From positions 434,001 to 498,000 of the forward strand of contig NZ_JBEPOO010000001.1 of NCBI RefSeq assembly GCF_040546815.1: DNA of 64,000 nt. The letters run 5' to 3'. This DNA is from Devosia sp. 2618 (GTDB lineage Bacteria > Pseudomonadota > Alphaproteobacteria > Rhizobiales > Devosiaceae). Position numbers and translations under genes: made by a program. Positions 32,913 to 42,463 of this stretch are shown here, piece after piece (position 1 is the stretch's first letter; each line of letters begins with the position of its first letter). Below the pieces are notes generated by a model. The model did not search any database and was not told the DNA's origin. It saw nothing but the letters and a program-made list of their open reading frames with translations.

Positions 32913-33077
32913 CTAGAGGATCGCCAACATCAGCACAGCAGCGGTGGCCAGGATCAAAAGAGCAGGGGCGAGGGCGCGGAAGACATCGCCATAATGGGTC
33001 TGCCCATCATAGCCTTCAGTCCACACCATTGTCGTGCGGCCTGCGTTCTCAAGTGCCTTGATTTCCATGCTCGTCAT
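32913..33077 (-). CDS. small membrane protein of the stress regulon
   Basis: A 54-residue protein with one C-terminal TM helix (ALAPALLILATAAVLMLAIL) and a polar N-terminus (TSMEIKALENAGRTTMVW). I do not recognise the family. The ATG at 33077 is fixed by GGAGG 5 bases upstream; a longer frame from 33122 lacks a site. An exact EcfG promoter 48 bases upstream makes it a likely member of the general stress regulon. Confidence 0.72.
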   Translation of the reverse strand: MTSMEIKALENAGRTTMVWTEGYDGQTHYGDVFRALAPALLILATAAVLMLAIL

Positions 33078-33124
33078 GACTGCCTCCGCCTTGTTTGAGT
33101 GCACGTTGTTGTGCTTGCTCAAAG

Positions 33125-33149
33125 AACGGGATGCAGAGCGTTTGGTTCC
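33125..33149 (-). promoter_or_regulatory. EcfG promoter of the small membrane protein gene
   Basis: Minus strand GGAAC (33149-33145), 16 bases, CGTT (33128-33125): an exact consensus match. Confidence 0.82.
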
Positions 33150-33177
33150 GCTAGGCGATTGGAAATAGAGCGGCGAT

Positions 33178-34056
33178 CTATTCTACGCGTAGCACATCGA
33201 CTGACTGGGTGGTCTCGTGCGAGCCATGGGTTTTGAGCACGCCGACGATGGGGGAGATATCGGCATAGTCGCGGCCATGGCCTATGGAAATGTGGTCCTG
33301 ACCGGCGATCATCGCATTGGTTGGATCGAACTCGACCCAGCCGGCATGCTGGCCACACCAGACGCGCACCCAGGCATGCATTGCGTCGGCGCCTTCAAGG
33401 CGGGGTTTTCCGGGAGGGGGATTGGTGCGCAGGAAACCGGACACATAGCCTGCCGGAATGCCGATACCGCGGAGGCCCGCGATCATCACATGGGCGAAGT
33501 CCTGACAGACGCCCTTGCGCAACTCGAACGCCTCGACAGGTTTGGTTTCGACGTCGGTCGCCTTGGGGTCATAGGTGAAATCGCGATGGATGGCGGTGCA
33601 CAGGGCCATTGCGGTCCCCATCACCGATGGCGCACCAGCGGTTACCTCGGCTGAATAGTCGGTGATCGCATGCACCAACGGCACACGGGGCGACGCGGCG
33701 AGAAAATGATGCGGGCTATTGGGCTCGACCGACCAGTAGCGCGAGATTTCCTGGCTGAGCTGAGCCCGCGATGGCGATAGATCGGCGGGCGGATTGCTGT
33801 CTTCGACCTGAACGCGGGCGCTGAGACGAATGTCGAGATGATCGTGCTGGGCGACATAGGTCAGCGTCGTAACCGAGTTGCCGAAGAAATCGGTGAAGGT
33901 GCTGGTCTGCTGCGGGCGTGGCTCAAACGAGAGACTTGAGGCGACGACGCGCTGGGTGCCGGGCACACTGACGGGCGCAACTCGGATGAGGTGCCGCCCG
34001 CCGTGGACGGTGGCGTCATAATCGTAGTGCAGCCAGAGCCGGACATCATAGAGCAT
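33178..34056 (-). CDS. transglutaminase-like cysteine protease-fold protein
   Basis: A 292-residue protein: an N-terminal beta domain (DUF-type bacterial transglutaminase N domain, residues 1-110) and a transglutaminase core with the catalytic Cys in KGVCQDFAH, His in DAMHAWV and Asp in EFDPTN. No signal peptide, so it is cytoplasmic. It is the last gene of a three-gene set with the ATP-grasp/alpha-E and DUF2126 proteins, starting 5 bases after the previous stop. In this recurring set the transglutaminase fold probably cleaves or transfers an amide made by the ATP-grasp ligase; the actual substrate is unknown. Confidence 0.88.
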   Translation of the reverse strand: MLYDVRLWLHYDYDATVHGGRHLIRVAPVSVPGTQRVVASSLSFEPRPQQTSTFTDFFGNSVTTLTYVAQHDHLDIRLSARVQVEDSNPPADLSPSRAQLSQEISRYWSVEPNSPHHFLAASPRVPLVHAITDYSAEVTAGAPSVMGTAMALCTAIHRDFTYDPKATDVETKPVEAFELRKGVCQDFAHVMIAGLRGIGIPAGYVSGFLRTNPPPGKPRLEGADAMHAWVRVWCGQHAGWVEFDPTNAMIAGQDHISIGHGRDYADISPIVGVLKTHGSHETTQSVDVLRVE

Positions 34057-34061
34057 GGCGG

Positions 34062-36470
34062 TTACACGAAGTACGCAGCGGCCACGAGGCCGGATAGCAT
34101 GCCGATACCGGCAGCCAGCTTGTCGAGGCGTTCGGGCGTCATATCGGCAGCGTCCGCCACGCGCAGTTCGGTTTCGATCTGCAGCGCAGCCTTGGCGGCA
34201 GGGGACAGTTCACCGTCGTCGATGCCGCCCGGCAGCATTTCGATCTGGCTACGAAGCTCGGTGAGCTGGAAAATGACTGCGCGTGGATTGAGCGGGTCAA
34301 GGATCAGCAGATCGACCGAGCTTTGTGTGCCAGCGCTGACCGAATAGCGGCGCCGATGCGACATGACGCTGTCGCCAACTTCGAGCAGCATTTCCAGAGA
34401 CCCGTCAGGCGCGTCCTTGCTGGTGAGCCAGCTGACAACGCGGGCCATCTGGATGGCGCGTTCCAAGCGGCGGCCGAGTTCGAGGAAACGCCAGCCGGCG
34501 AAGCGGTACATGTTTTCGTGCACGAGGCCGGAGAAACCCGCCAGCTTGCGCAGCAGCACCGTCATCGAGCGCGTGGCGTCATCGCCCGGTTTGACGCGGG
34601 TGGCGAAACGTTGGGCGGTTTTCTGCAGGTCGTTGAGCGCCAGCCAGCCATCGGGTGAGAAGCGGTCGCGGATCTGTCCGGCGCTGTGTACCGCGCTGTC
34701 GATGGACGCCAGCAATCCCTGTGGCATGCCTTCGGTCACATCGACGTCGATGCTTTCGAGAAACTCGGCGCAGCGGCTGAGGATTGGCAGCTCAGCGTTG
34801 GACAGCTCGGCGAGGCGGACATTGTAGGCCCGAAGAATGCGCACAGTGGCTTCGCAGCGCTCGGCATAGCGGCCCAGCCAGATCAGATTGTCAGCGGCGC
34901 GGCTCGGCAGGCTGCCGGGCGAGTTGCGGACAAGCTTTTTGCCATCTTCTGGCAGCAGCGAAACGCGCTCGACCGGCTTTGAGGATAGTACCCAGACGTC
35001 GGCGGCCTGACCGCCACGTTGCATGGCGATGGCGCTCGTATCGAGGGTGGAGCCGACGCGGGCGAAGCCGCCGGGCATGATGGTCCAGCCGTCTGCCGTG
35101 CGGGCCGCATAGACGCGCAGCGTAATCGGGCGCGGCTGCAGCTTGCCGTCGATATAGACGGGCGCCGTGGAGAGGCGGACGGGCTCTTGACCCACATAGT
35201 CAGCGCCATTGGCACGGATGCGGTCGAGCAATGCGGCCTTCTGATCCTCCGGAATGGACGAGCCGAGCGCCGTGCCGCGCAGGTCATCGAAAGGCAGGTT
35301 GGTGGCAAAGGCCGGGCCAATCAGCAGATTGTCGAAATTGTCGATCACATGGCGCAATTCGCCAGCCTGACCGCACCACCAGGTGGCAATTTCGGGCAGC
35401 AGCAGTTTGTCGCCAAGCAGCTTGCGGGCGAGGCGCGGCATGAATGCGGAGAGGGCGCGGGTTTCGAGCAGGCCGGTGCCCAAGGCATTGATCATCGAGA
35501 TCGAGCCATTGCGCAGCGCTTCGACCATGCCGGGCGTGCCGATGCGGCTATCGTAGCGCAGCTCCAGCGGATCAACGAAGGAGGCGTCCATGCGGCGCCA
35601 CAACACGCTGACCGGCTTGAGCCCGGCGACGGTGCGGACCATGACCTTGCCGTCTTCGATGACAAGGTCTTCGCCTTCGAGCAGCATCAGGCCAAGATAA
35701 CGGGCGATATAGGCGTGTTCGAAATAGGTTTCGTTGAGCTGGCCCGGCGTCAGGATGCCGACGCGGCCGCCGTCGCGCTTGGCGTCGGCAAAGAGGGTGT
35801 CGCGAAAGCCACGGAAGAAACCCGCCAGCCGATGCACGTTCATATCCGCATAGATGTCGGACAGAGCGCGGGTGGTGGCGACGCGATTCTCGAGCGCAAA
35901 GCCAGCGCCGGATGGAGCCTGCGCGCGGTCGCCCAGCACCCACCAGTCGCCATCGGGGCCACGGCCCAATTCGAAGGCGCAGAAATGCAGGTAGTGGCCG
36001 CTGACGGGTTTGACGCCGACCAGGGGCCGCAGGAATTCGCCGTTGCGGGCGACCAGCTCTGGCGGCAGCAGGCCTTGCTGGACCAAAGAGTTGTCGCCGT
36101 AGATGTCGGCAATAACGGTTTCGAGCAGTTCGGCGCGCTGGACGAGGCCGGCGCTGATGCGGGACCAGTCGGCTTCGCCGATCAGCAGCGGCACATGGGC
36201 TAGCGGCCAGGCGCGTTCCTTGCCTTCGGCACCGTCATATTTGCGGTAGAAAACGCCGGCGTCGCGCAGATATTGGTCGGCGCGTTCAAAGCGTGCGTTC
36301 AGCTCTTCGGGGCCCAGCTGATCGAAGGCAGCCATCAGCTGTGACCAACCCGGACGGATGTTGCCGTCCGCGTCGATCATCTCGTCGGGTACGTCCGGCT
36401 GCAGCTGATAATCCGCTATGATGCTAGGGCCGGCTGGAGGCTTGCCACGTCTATGATTCCGCATGTCCAT
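34062..36470 (-). CDS. circularly permuted ATP-grasp fused to alpha-E domain
   Basis: An 802-residue fusion. Residues ~1-480 form the circularly permuted type 2 ATP-grasp domain (RPLVGVKPVSGHYLHF, WWVLGDRAQAPSGAGFALEN, GRVGILTPG, SGLLETRA-like segment ALGTGLLETRALSAFMPRL, ITLRVYAARTADGW). Residues ~490-800 form the helical alpha-E domain (RAADNLIWLGRYAERCEATVRILRAY carried in two parts). Elsewhere these are two genes; the fusion supports direct partnership. Comparative analyses propose that the ATP-grasp part makes amide/peptide bonds. The gene is 3 bases downstream of the DUF2126 stop. Confidence 0.9.
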   Translation of the reverse strand: MDMRNHRRGKPPAGPSIIADYQLQPDVPDEMIDADGNIRPGWSQLMAAFDQLGPEELNARFERADQYLRDAGVFYRKYDGAEGKERAWPLAHVPLLIGEADWSRISAGLVQRAELLETVIADIYGDNSLVQQGLLPPELVARNGEFLRPLVGVKPVSGHYLHFCAFELGRGPDGDWWVLGDRAQAPSGAGFALENRVATTRALSDIYADMNVHRLAGFFRGFRDTLFADAKRDGGRVGILTPGQLNETYFEHAYIARYLGLMLLEGEDLVIEDGKVMVRTVAGLKPVSVLWRRMDASFVDPLELRYDSRIGTPGMVEALRNGSISMINALGTGLLETRALSAFMPRLARKLLGDKLLLPEIATWWCGQAGELRHVIDNFDNLLIGPAFATNLPFDDLRGTALGSSIPEDQKAALLDRIRANGADYVGQEPVRLSTAPVYIDGKLQPRPITLRVYAARTADGWTIMPGGFARVGSTLDTSAIAMQRGGQAADVWVLSSKPVERVSLLPEDGKKLVRNSPGSLPSRAADNLIWLGRYAERCEATVRILRAYNVRLAELSNAELPILSRCAEFLESIDVDVTEGMPQGLLASIDSAVHSAGQIRDRFSPDGWLALNDLQKTAQRFATRVKPGDDATRSMTVLLRKLAGFSGLVHENMYRFAGWRFLELGRRLERAIQMARVVSWLTSKDAPDGSLEMLLEVGDSVMSHRRRYSVSAGTQSSVDLLILDPLNPRAVIFQLTELRSQIEMLPGGIDDGELSPAAKAALQIETELRVADAADMTPERLDKLAAGIGMLSGLVAAAYFV

Positions 36471-36473
36471 GCG

Positions 36474-39400
36474 CTACCAGAAGCGCGGCGGCCGGCGCAG
36501 GTCAAGCGTCAGCGGAAACTCATCCGCAGGCTTTTCGGGGCGCAGGTCATAGCTGCCGGCGGTGTAGTTCTGCGGCACGAAACGGGCGAGGCGGCGGGCC
36601 TCGGCTTCGTTGCCATTGACCGGGAACGTGTCATAGCTGCGGCCACCCGGATGGGCGACGTGATAGACACAGCCGCCGACCGATCGCTTGGTCCAGGTGT
36701 CGTAGATGTCAAACACCAGTGGCGTGTTGACCGGCAGGGTCGGGTGAAGGCCCGAAGCGGGTTGCCACGCCTTGTAGCGCACACCGCCGACGGAAACGCC
36801 CTTGGTTTCCAAAGCCTTCAATGGGACGGGGCGCTGGTTGCAGGCGACGATGTAGCGCTCAGGATTGAGGCCTTCGAGCTTGACCTGCAGTCGTTCGACC
36901 GAGGAATCCACAAAACGCACCGTGCCGCCGATGGCGCCCTGTTCGCCCATGACGTGCCAAGGCTCGAGCGCCTGACGCAGTTCGAGCTTGATGCCTTCAA
37001 ATTCAACTTCGCCGCAGAATGGGAAACGGAATTCGAGCTGGGCGGCAAACCATGCCGGGTCGAGCTTGAAGCCGTGACGTTCGAGATCGGCGAGGATGTC
37101 GAGGAAGTCCTGCCAGACATAGGCGGGCAGCATGAACCGGTCATGCAGGGTGGTGCCCCAGCGGGTGAACGGGCCATCGAGCGGGTCTGTCCAATAGCGG
37201 GCGATCAGAGCGCGGATCAGCACCTGCTGCGCCAAGGACATGCGCGCATTGGGCGGCATTTCAAAGCCGCGGAATTCGACAAGGCCGAGGCGACCGGTGG
37301 GGCCGTCCGGGGAGTAGAGCTTGTCGATGCATATTTCGGAGCGATGGGTGTTGCCGGTGACGTCAACGAGCAGATTGCGGAACAGGCGATCGACCAGCCA
37401 AGGCAGCGGCGCGGGTTCGCCTGACTGCGGATGCGGCACCTGCGCCATGGCGATTTCGAGTTCGTAGAGGCTGTCGTGGCGGGCCTCGTCAAAGCGAGGC
37501 GCCTGGCTGGTTGGGCCGATGAACAGGCCTGAAAACAGGTAGCTCATTGAGGGGTGGCGCTGCCAATGCAGCACCAGCGACTTGAGCAGATCCGGACGGC
37601 GCAGGAACGGGCTGTCATGCGGCGTGGCGCCGCCGACAACGACGTGGTTGCCGCCGCCGGTGCCGGTGTGGCGGCCGTCGATCATGAACTTGTCGGCGCC
37701 TAGGCGCGACTGACGAGCCTCTTCGTAGATCGCGGTGGTGGTCGCAACGCAATCGTCCCAGTTTGAGGCTGGGTGGATGTTGACCTCGATGACGCCGGGA
37801 TCGGGCGCGACGCGGATGACATTGAGGCGCGGATCGTGGGGCGGAGCGTAGCCTTCAAGGTGCACCGACTGGCCGATTTCGCGGGCGGCGGCTTCGGTGG
37901 CGGCCACAAGCTCCAGATAATCCTCGAGCTTTTCGACCGGTGGCAGGAAAACGCAGAGGCGGTGATCGCGGACTTCGGCGGTGACGGCAGTGCGCACCTC
38001 GCCGAGGATTTCGCTGATTTCCTGCTCGGTGCGATCCTGCTGCTCGCTTGCGGCAGTAAAGGACGATGCGGCTTGCGCTCGTGGATCGGCTTCCAGCCCG
38101 CTTTTCTGGCGAGCCAGCACTTCGACTGGGTCAGGTAGAGGACCGCGCGGGGCACCGGGGTCTTGCGCCACGACATGCGGATATTCTGTGGGCTTGAGAT
38201 GTTTGAGCGAGCTCAGCGGCAGCCGGTATCCGGCTGGGCTATCGCCGGGCGCGAGGAAAAGCTTGCCGCGGCGGGTCTTCCACGTCTCGGTGAGCCATGG
38301 GCTGGATGCAGCAGCGTTCCAACGCTGGACGGGCAGGACATAGCCGGTGGGGTTGGTCAGGCCGCGCTCGAACACTTTTGCGATGCGCGAGCGGGCTTCG
38401 GGATCGGCCAGTTCGGAATTGGCCGGATCGACGTTCTGCGGAAGGTTTGCTTCCTTGAGCAGCCACTCGCCGGGGTCCTCATAGGCTTCGGCAATGGTTT
38501 CGCCTGTGAGGCCAAGATTGCGGGCGAAAGCCTGCAAGAAGGCGGCTGCATGCTGGTGGTTTGCATCGGTCTTGACACCTTCGCGGGCGATCAGCTTTTC
38601 GTCGCTCCAGACGGGTTTGCCGTCGACGCGCCAATAGAGCGAAAAGGTCCAGCGCGGTAGCGTTTCGCCGGGATACCATTTGCCCTGACCGTAATGCAGC
38701 ATGCCGTTGGGCGCAAAGCGGCTGCGGAGGCGCCGGATCAGGTCATCGGCGAGGACGCGCTTAGTGGGGCCGACGGCGCCGGTGTTCCATTCGTCGGCTT
38801 CAAAGTCGTCAATGGACACAAAAGTCGGTTCGCCGCCCATGGTGAGGCGGACATCGTTATCGACCAGAACCTTGTCGATCTGTTTGCCGAGCGCGTTGAG
38901 TTCGTCCCAGCTGTCATCCGAGAACGGCTTGGTGATACGCGGGTGTTCGGCGACACGGGTGACCTTCATGTCGAAGGCGAAGTCAACCTCGGCATAGGAG
39001 GCAAAGCCAGAGATCGGCGCGGCATTGCGGAAATGAGGGGTGGCGGCCAGCGGCACGTGGCTTTCGCCCGTGAGCAAGCCTGACGTGGGGTCGAGGCCAA
39101 CCCAGCCGGCGCCGGGAAGATAGACTTCACACCAGGCGTGTAGATCGGTGAAATCGTGATCGGTGCCGGCAGGGCCATCGAGCGAGACCAGATCGGGCTT
39201 GAGCTGGATCAGGTAGCCCGAGACAAAACGGGCAGCGAGGCCGAGATTGCGCAGGGTTTGCACCAGCAGCCAGCTGGAATCGCGGCAGCTGCCCTTGGCA
39301 TTGCCCAGCGTTTCTTCCGGCGACCAGACGCCCGTTTCCATGCGCACGATATAGGCAATGTGCTGCTGGATGGAGGCGTTGATGGCGGTGACGAAATTGA

Positions 39401-39824
39401 CCGTATTGGTCGGGGTCTTGTTGATGCCGTCGATAAAGCGCTGCAGCAGCGGGCCAACTGGCTCGGGCTGCATGTAAATGGAGAGATCAGCCCGGATGTC
39501 TTCGGGGTATTGGAAAGGCCAGATCTCGGCGCTTTCTTCGACGAAGAAATCGAATGGATTATAGACCGTCATATCGGCGACGAGATCGACTTCGATCTTG
39601 AGTTCTGTCACCGGCTCGGGAAAGACGAAACGCGTCAGGAAATTGCCGTAGGGGTCCTGCTGCACGTTGACGAAGTGCAATGAGGGCGAGACCTTCAGCG
39701 AATAGCTGAGCACCTTAGTCTTGGAGTGTGGCGCTGGTTGCAGCCGGATGATCTGCGGCTGCAGATAGACCGGACGATCATATTTGTAGTGCGTCAGATG
39801 GTAGACGGCTGCTTTGATCGACAT
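36474..39824 (-). CDS. transglutaminase-DUF2126 protein
   Basis: An 1116-residue protein, first gene of the amidoligase operon. Residues ~1-300 are a transglutaminase domain with the active Cys in AKGSCRDSSW, His in LHAWCEVYLPGAGW and Asp in LDPTSG. The remaining ~800 residues are DUF2126, with conserved blocks TMGGEPTFVSIDD, GKWYPGE, HTGTGGGNHVVVGG, and SYLFSGLFIGPTSQ. DUF2126 is related to glutamine-synthetase-like amidoligases (COOH-NH2 ligase class), so the operon pairs two possible ligases and two transglutaminases. The length agrees with the family. Confidence 0.9.
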   Translation of the reverse strand: MSIKAAVYHLTHYKYDRPVYLQPQIIRLQPAPHSKTKVLSYSLKVSPSLHFVNVQQDPYGNFLTRFVFPEPVTELKIEVDLVADMTVYNPFDFFVEESAEIWPFQYPEDIRADLSIYMQPEPVGPLLQRFIDGINKTPTNTVNFVTAINASIQQHIAYIVRMETGVWSPEETLGNAKGSCRDSSWLLVQTLRNLGLAARFVSGYLIQLKPDLVSLDGPAGTDHDFTDLHAWCEVYLPGAGWVGLDPTSGLLTGESHVPLAATPHFRNAAPISGFASYAEVDFAFDMKVTRVAEHPRITKPFSDDSWDELNALGKQIDKVLVDNDVRLTMGGEPTFVSIDDFEADEWNTGAVGPTKRVLADDLIRRLRSRFAPNGMLHYGQGKWYPGETLPRWTFSLYWRVDGKPVWSDEKLIAREGVKTDANHQHAAAFLQAFARNLGLTGETIAEAYEDPGEWLLKEANLPQNVDPANSELADPEARSRIAKVFERGLTNPTGYVLPVQRWNAAASSPWLTETWKTRRGKLFLAPGDSPAGYRLPLSSLKHLKPTEYPHVVAQDPGAPRGPLPDPVEVLARQKSGLEADPRAQAASSFTAASEQQDRTEQEISEILGEVRTAVTAEVRDHRLCVFLPPVEKLEDYLELVAATEAAAREIGQSVHLEGYAPPHDPRLNVIRVAPDPGVIEVNIHPASNWDDCVATTTAIYEEARQSRLGADKFMIDGRHTGTGGGNHVVVGGATPHDSPFLRRPDLLKSLVLHWQRHPSMSYLFSGLFIGPTSQAPRFDEARHDSLYELEIAMAQVPHPQSGEPAPLPWLVDRLFRNLLVDVTGNTHRSEICIDKLYSPDGPTGRLGLVEFRGFEMPPNARMSLAQQVLIRALIARYWTDPLDGPFTRWGTTLHDRFMLPAYVWQDFLDILADLERHGFKLDPAWFAAQLEFRFPFCGEVEFEGIKLELRQALEPWHVMGEQGAIGGTVRFVDSSVERLQVKLEGLNPERYIVACNQRPVPLKALETKGVSVGGVRYKAWQPASGLHPTLPVNTPLVFDIYDTWTKRSVGGCVYHVAHPGGRSYDTFPVNGNEAEARRLARFVPQNYTAGSYDLRPEKPADEFPLTLDLRRPPRFW

Positions 39825-39939
39825 ACGTTCGCGTCGCTCGTTTCATGCCAAGAATTTGACTTCCCGATGAACAGCTTAGCGGTGTTTGGGCGCGGGGGAT
39901 AGGTGATTGGTGGCCGGGCGGGAGAATGTTGAACACTGT

Positions 39940-40058
39940 GTCATTCCCATGCGCTAGCGCTGTCCACGGACTTGATCCCCAGGTCTTTGGCCGCTTGTGC
40001 CGTGCTGGAAGTGGCCCTCTGATCACGTCCGAGGGAGGCGATTGTGGCTGTGGGAACA
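39940..40058. repeat. dispersed intergenic repeat
   Basis: The gap 39825-40076 has no gene. It holds a repeat-like block with CGGACTTGATC (39967-39977) facing GATCACGTCCG (40021-40031), one mismatch. Similar palindromic blocks fill other intergenic gaps of the polyol operon; copy number elsewhere cannot be seen here. Confidence 0.5.
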
Positions 40059-40076
40059 TTGAGGCAATCGTTGGCC

Positions 40077-41660
40077 TCACACCATCGCGTCGATGACCTG
40101 ACGCTGCTTCAGCATTTCGAGGAAGATGCGGTAGTCTTTGTCAAATTGGGTGCGGGCCGCAGCGTCGGGCGCGCGTTCGCGGCCGCCTTGCTGCATGGCG
40201 ACGCAGGCGGCGTCGAGGCTTGGGTAAAGGCCGGCGGCGGTGGCGGCGACCATGGCGGTGCCGAGAAGCGTGGCGTCCTTGGCCGAGGATTCAACGACGC
40301 TGCAGCCGGTGGCGTCGGCATAAAGTTCCATCAGCACGGCGTTCTTGGTGTGGCCGCCGGCGACATGCAGAGTGTCGATGGCGTAGCCGCGGGTGTTGAA
40401 CGTATCGAGGATGTGGCGGACGCCCAGCGCGATCGAAACCGAGGTGCGCCAATAGAGGCGGCAGAGGCTATCGAAATCGCTGTCGAGGGTGAGGCCCGAC
40501 ATGACGCCGAGGGCGAAGGGGTCGCCGAGGGGCGAGCGATTGCCGTGGAAATCGGGCAGGACGTGCAGGCGGTCGGCCAGTGCGCGGCCCTCGCGCAGGC
40601 GCAGTTCCATGATGCGATGGGCAATGCGGCGGTGCATCTGGGGCGTCGGCTCGCCGCCGGCGCCATGCCACTTGATGATGTGATCGAGCAAAGCGCCGGT
40701 TGCGGACTGGCCGCCTTCATTGAGCCAGACTCCCGGCAGAACGGCGCCGAAATAAGGGCCCCAGACGCCAGCGGTGGGCCGGTCTTCGGGCGATAGTGCC
40801 ATGACGCAACTGGATGTTCCCGCGATCAGTGCGAGGTGGCGGTCGATGGTTTCGACGTCATGGGCGAAGGCGCCGAGCACGCCCAGGGCGCCGGCGTGAG
40901 CGTCGATCAGGCCGACGCCGACATGGCAGCTTGTGGTGAGGCCGAGTTCGGCGGCAGCTTCGGTGGAGAGCGCGCCGAGGTCGGTGCCGATCTCGCTGGC
41001 ACGCTCGGGCAGGGCCGCTTTTTGCATCAGATCTTCAAGCCCCACACGGGCGAGGAAATCGTGCTGCCAGCCATCCGAATGGGCCAGATAGGTCCATTTG
41101 CAGGTAAGCGTCGACTGGCTGCGCGCCATGGATCCGGTGGATTTCCAGGTGAGGAAATCGGTCAGGTCGAACATCATGCCGGCGCGGGCCCAGGTCTTTT
41201 TCATATGGCGTTTCAGCCACATAAGCTTGGGCACTTCCATTTCAGGAGACATGACGCCACCGGCATAGTTCAGCACCATATGGCCGGTCGCGGTGCATTC
41301 CTCGGCCTCGGCGAGTGCGCGGTGATCGAGCCAGACGATGGTGTCCCAATTGTCCTGACCATTGGTCGAAACGGTCACCGGACGGCTCTGCGCGTCGCGC
41401 ACCACCAGCGAGCAGGTGGCGTCAAAACTGAGGCCTTTGACATTGACTGGATCGGCACCGGCAGTGGCCATGGCGTCGCGCACGGCGGCACAAACGGCTT
41501 GCCAGATCTGTTCGCTATCATGCTCGGCATGATTAGCGTCGGTACGATTCATCACGATGGGGTATTCGGCACGGGCAAGCAAAGCACCCTGCGCCGTCAA
41601 TACGCCCGCACGAGCGCTTCCTGTACCAACATCTACTGCAACCAGAAGGCTATGCGTCAA
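40077..41660 (-). CDS. FGGY-family pentulose kinase (ribulokinase-like)
   Basis: A 527-residue FGGY carbohydrate kinase: phosphate-binding VAVDVGTGSARAGV at the N-terminus, catalytic-Asp region GVGLIDAHAGALG, an adenosine motif with LHVAGGHTKNAVLMEL and the C-terminal FGGY-type ATLLGTAMVAATAAG. It resembles the D-ribulose/ribitol-pathway kinases rather than glycerol kinase. As last gene of the polyol operon it would phosphorylate the ketose produced by MtlK or a related dehydrogenase (xylulose or ribulose from pentitols). Substrate choice is inferred. Confidence 0.88.
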   Translation of the reverse strand: MTHSLLVAVDVGTGSARAGVLTAQGALLARAEYPIVMNRTDANHAEHDSEQIWQAVCAAVRDAMATAGADPVNVKGLSFDATCSLVVRDAQSRPVTVSTNGQDNWDTIVWLDHRALAEAEECTATGHMVLNYAGGVMSPEMEVPKLMWLKRHMKKTWARAGMMFDLTDFLTWKSTGSMARSQSTLTCKWTYLAHSDGWQHDFLARVGLEDLMQKAALPERASEIGTDLGALSTEAAAELGLTTSCHVGVGLIDAHAGALGVLGAFAHDVETIDRHLALIAGTSSCVMALSPEDRPTAGVWGPYFGAVLPGVWLNEGGQSATGALLDHIIKWHGAGGEPTPQMHRRIAHRIMELRLREGRALADRLHVLPDFHGNRSPLGDPFALGVMSGLTLDSDFDSLCRLYWRTSVSIALGVRHILDTFNTRGYAIDTLHVAGGHTKNAVLMELYADATGCSVVESSAKDATLLGTAMVAATAAGLYPSLDAACVAMQQGGRERAPDAAARTQFDKDYRIFLEMLKQRQVIDAMV

Positions 41661-41679
41661 CGTCAGAGGGTCTTTCTTC

Positions 41680-42348
41680 TTAGTTCGATAGCGACCCTAC
41701 TAGATCGGGCAACGCATTCATATCGTCGAAGATGGCGTCGGGATGCAAGCCTTCAACGATTGGGCGCAGGCCGCCGGGTTCGACATGGCTGCCGCCGAGA
41801 TAGCCCAGAACATGCATGCCGGCGCGGCGGGCGGCGGTGATACCGGCGGGGCTGTCTTCGATGACGAGGCAGTTTTGCGGGTCGGTACGCATGGCGGCGG
41901 CGGCGTGGAGGAAAAGGTCGGGGGCGGGTTTGCCGTGTTCGACCATGCTGGCGGAATAGATGTTGTGCTCGAACCAAGGCAAGAGGCCGGTGAGTTCGAG
42001 GCTCAGGATGATGCGTTCGGGGCTGGACGACGAGGCGACGCAGAACGGGGTGGTGAGGTGGCCGAGGACGTCAGGCAGGCCGGGGGAAGCGCGCAGTTCC
42101 TTGCGGTAGAGGGCGTAAAGTTCGCTGCGCATGGCCGCCAGTGTGGTGGCGCCGAGGGGGACGCCGTGGCTGTTGGTGAGGCTTGCGGACACCGATGCCA
42201 GAGAGCGGCCGAGATAGTCGCGAAAGGCGATTTCTGGTGTAATTTCAATGCCCTGGGCGGCGATGGCGGTGATGAGGACGCGCATGGCCAGGGGTTCGCT
42301 GTCGACCAAAACGCCATCACAATCGAAGATGATGAGGTTGATGGTCAT
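41680..42348 (-). CDS. HAD-family sugar phosphatase/phosphoglucomutase-like hydrolase
   Basis: A 222-residue HAD hydrolase, subclass with a helical cap (beta-phosphoglucomutase or YniC type): IIFDCDGVLVDSEP (nucleophile Asp8 and acid/base Asp10 by count), Ser/Thr in CVASSSSPERI, Lys in EHGKPAPDLF and the acidic ED in VIEDSPAGI. It starts at ATG 42348; longer frames run through an intergenic repeat. In polyol operons such HADs are thought to dephosphorylate stray sugar phosphates; the direct substrate is unknown. The next gene starts 19 bases after its stop. Confidence 0.87.
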   Translation of the reverse strand: MTINLIIFDCDGVLVDSEPLAMRVLITAIAAQGIEITPEIAFRDYLGRSLASVSASLTNSHGVPLGATTLAAMRSELYALYRKELRASPGLPDVLGHLTTPFCVASSSSPERIILSLELTGLLPWFEHNIYSASMVEHGKPAPDLFLHAAAAMRTDPQNCLVIEDSPAGITAARRAGMHVLGYLGGSHVEPGGLRPIVEGLHPDAIFDDMNALPDLVGSLSN

Positions 42349-42406
42349 GGTATGCGGGCGGTCGATAGCGCCCCAGTATCCCGGCCAATCCACCCCCACC
42401 CTTGAT

Positions 42407-42427
42407 CCCTCCCCACAGGGGGGAGGG
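42407..42427. repeat. short palindromic repeat between mtlK and the HAD gene
   Basis: CCCTCCCC, three bases, GGGGGGAGGG; one of the G/C-rich hairpins of the polyol operon gaps. Confidence 0.5.
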
Positions 42428-42463
42428 AGACGACTGGGAGATCTTTGGTCAGGTTGGCGGGCA

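Noticed and set aside
35019..36203. A 394-codon plus-strand frame opposite the ATP-grasp/alpha-E gene
   Set aside because: Antisense to an unambiguous conserved gene; composition is that of a complementary-strand shadow.
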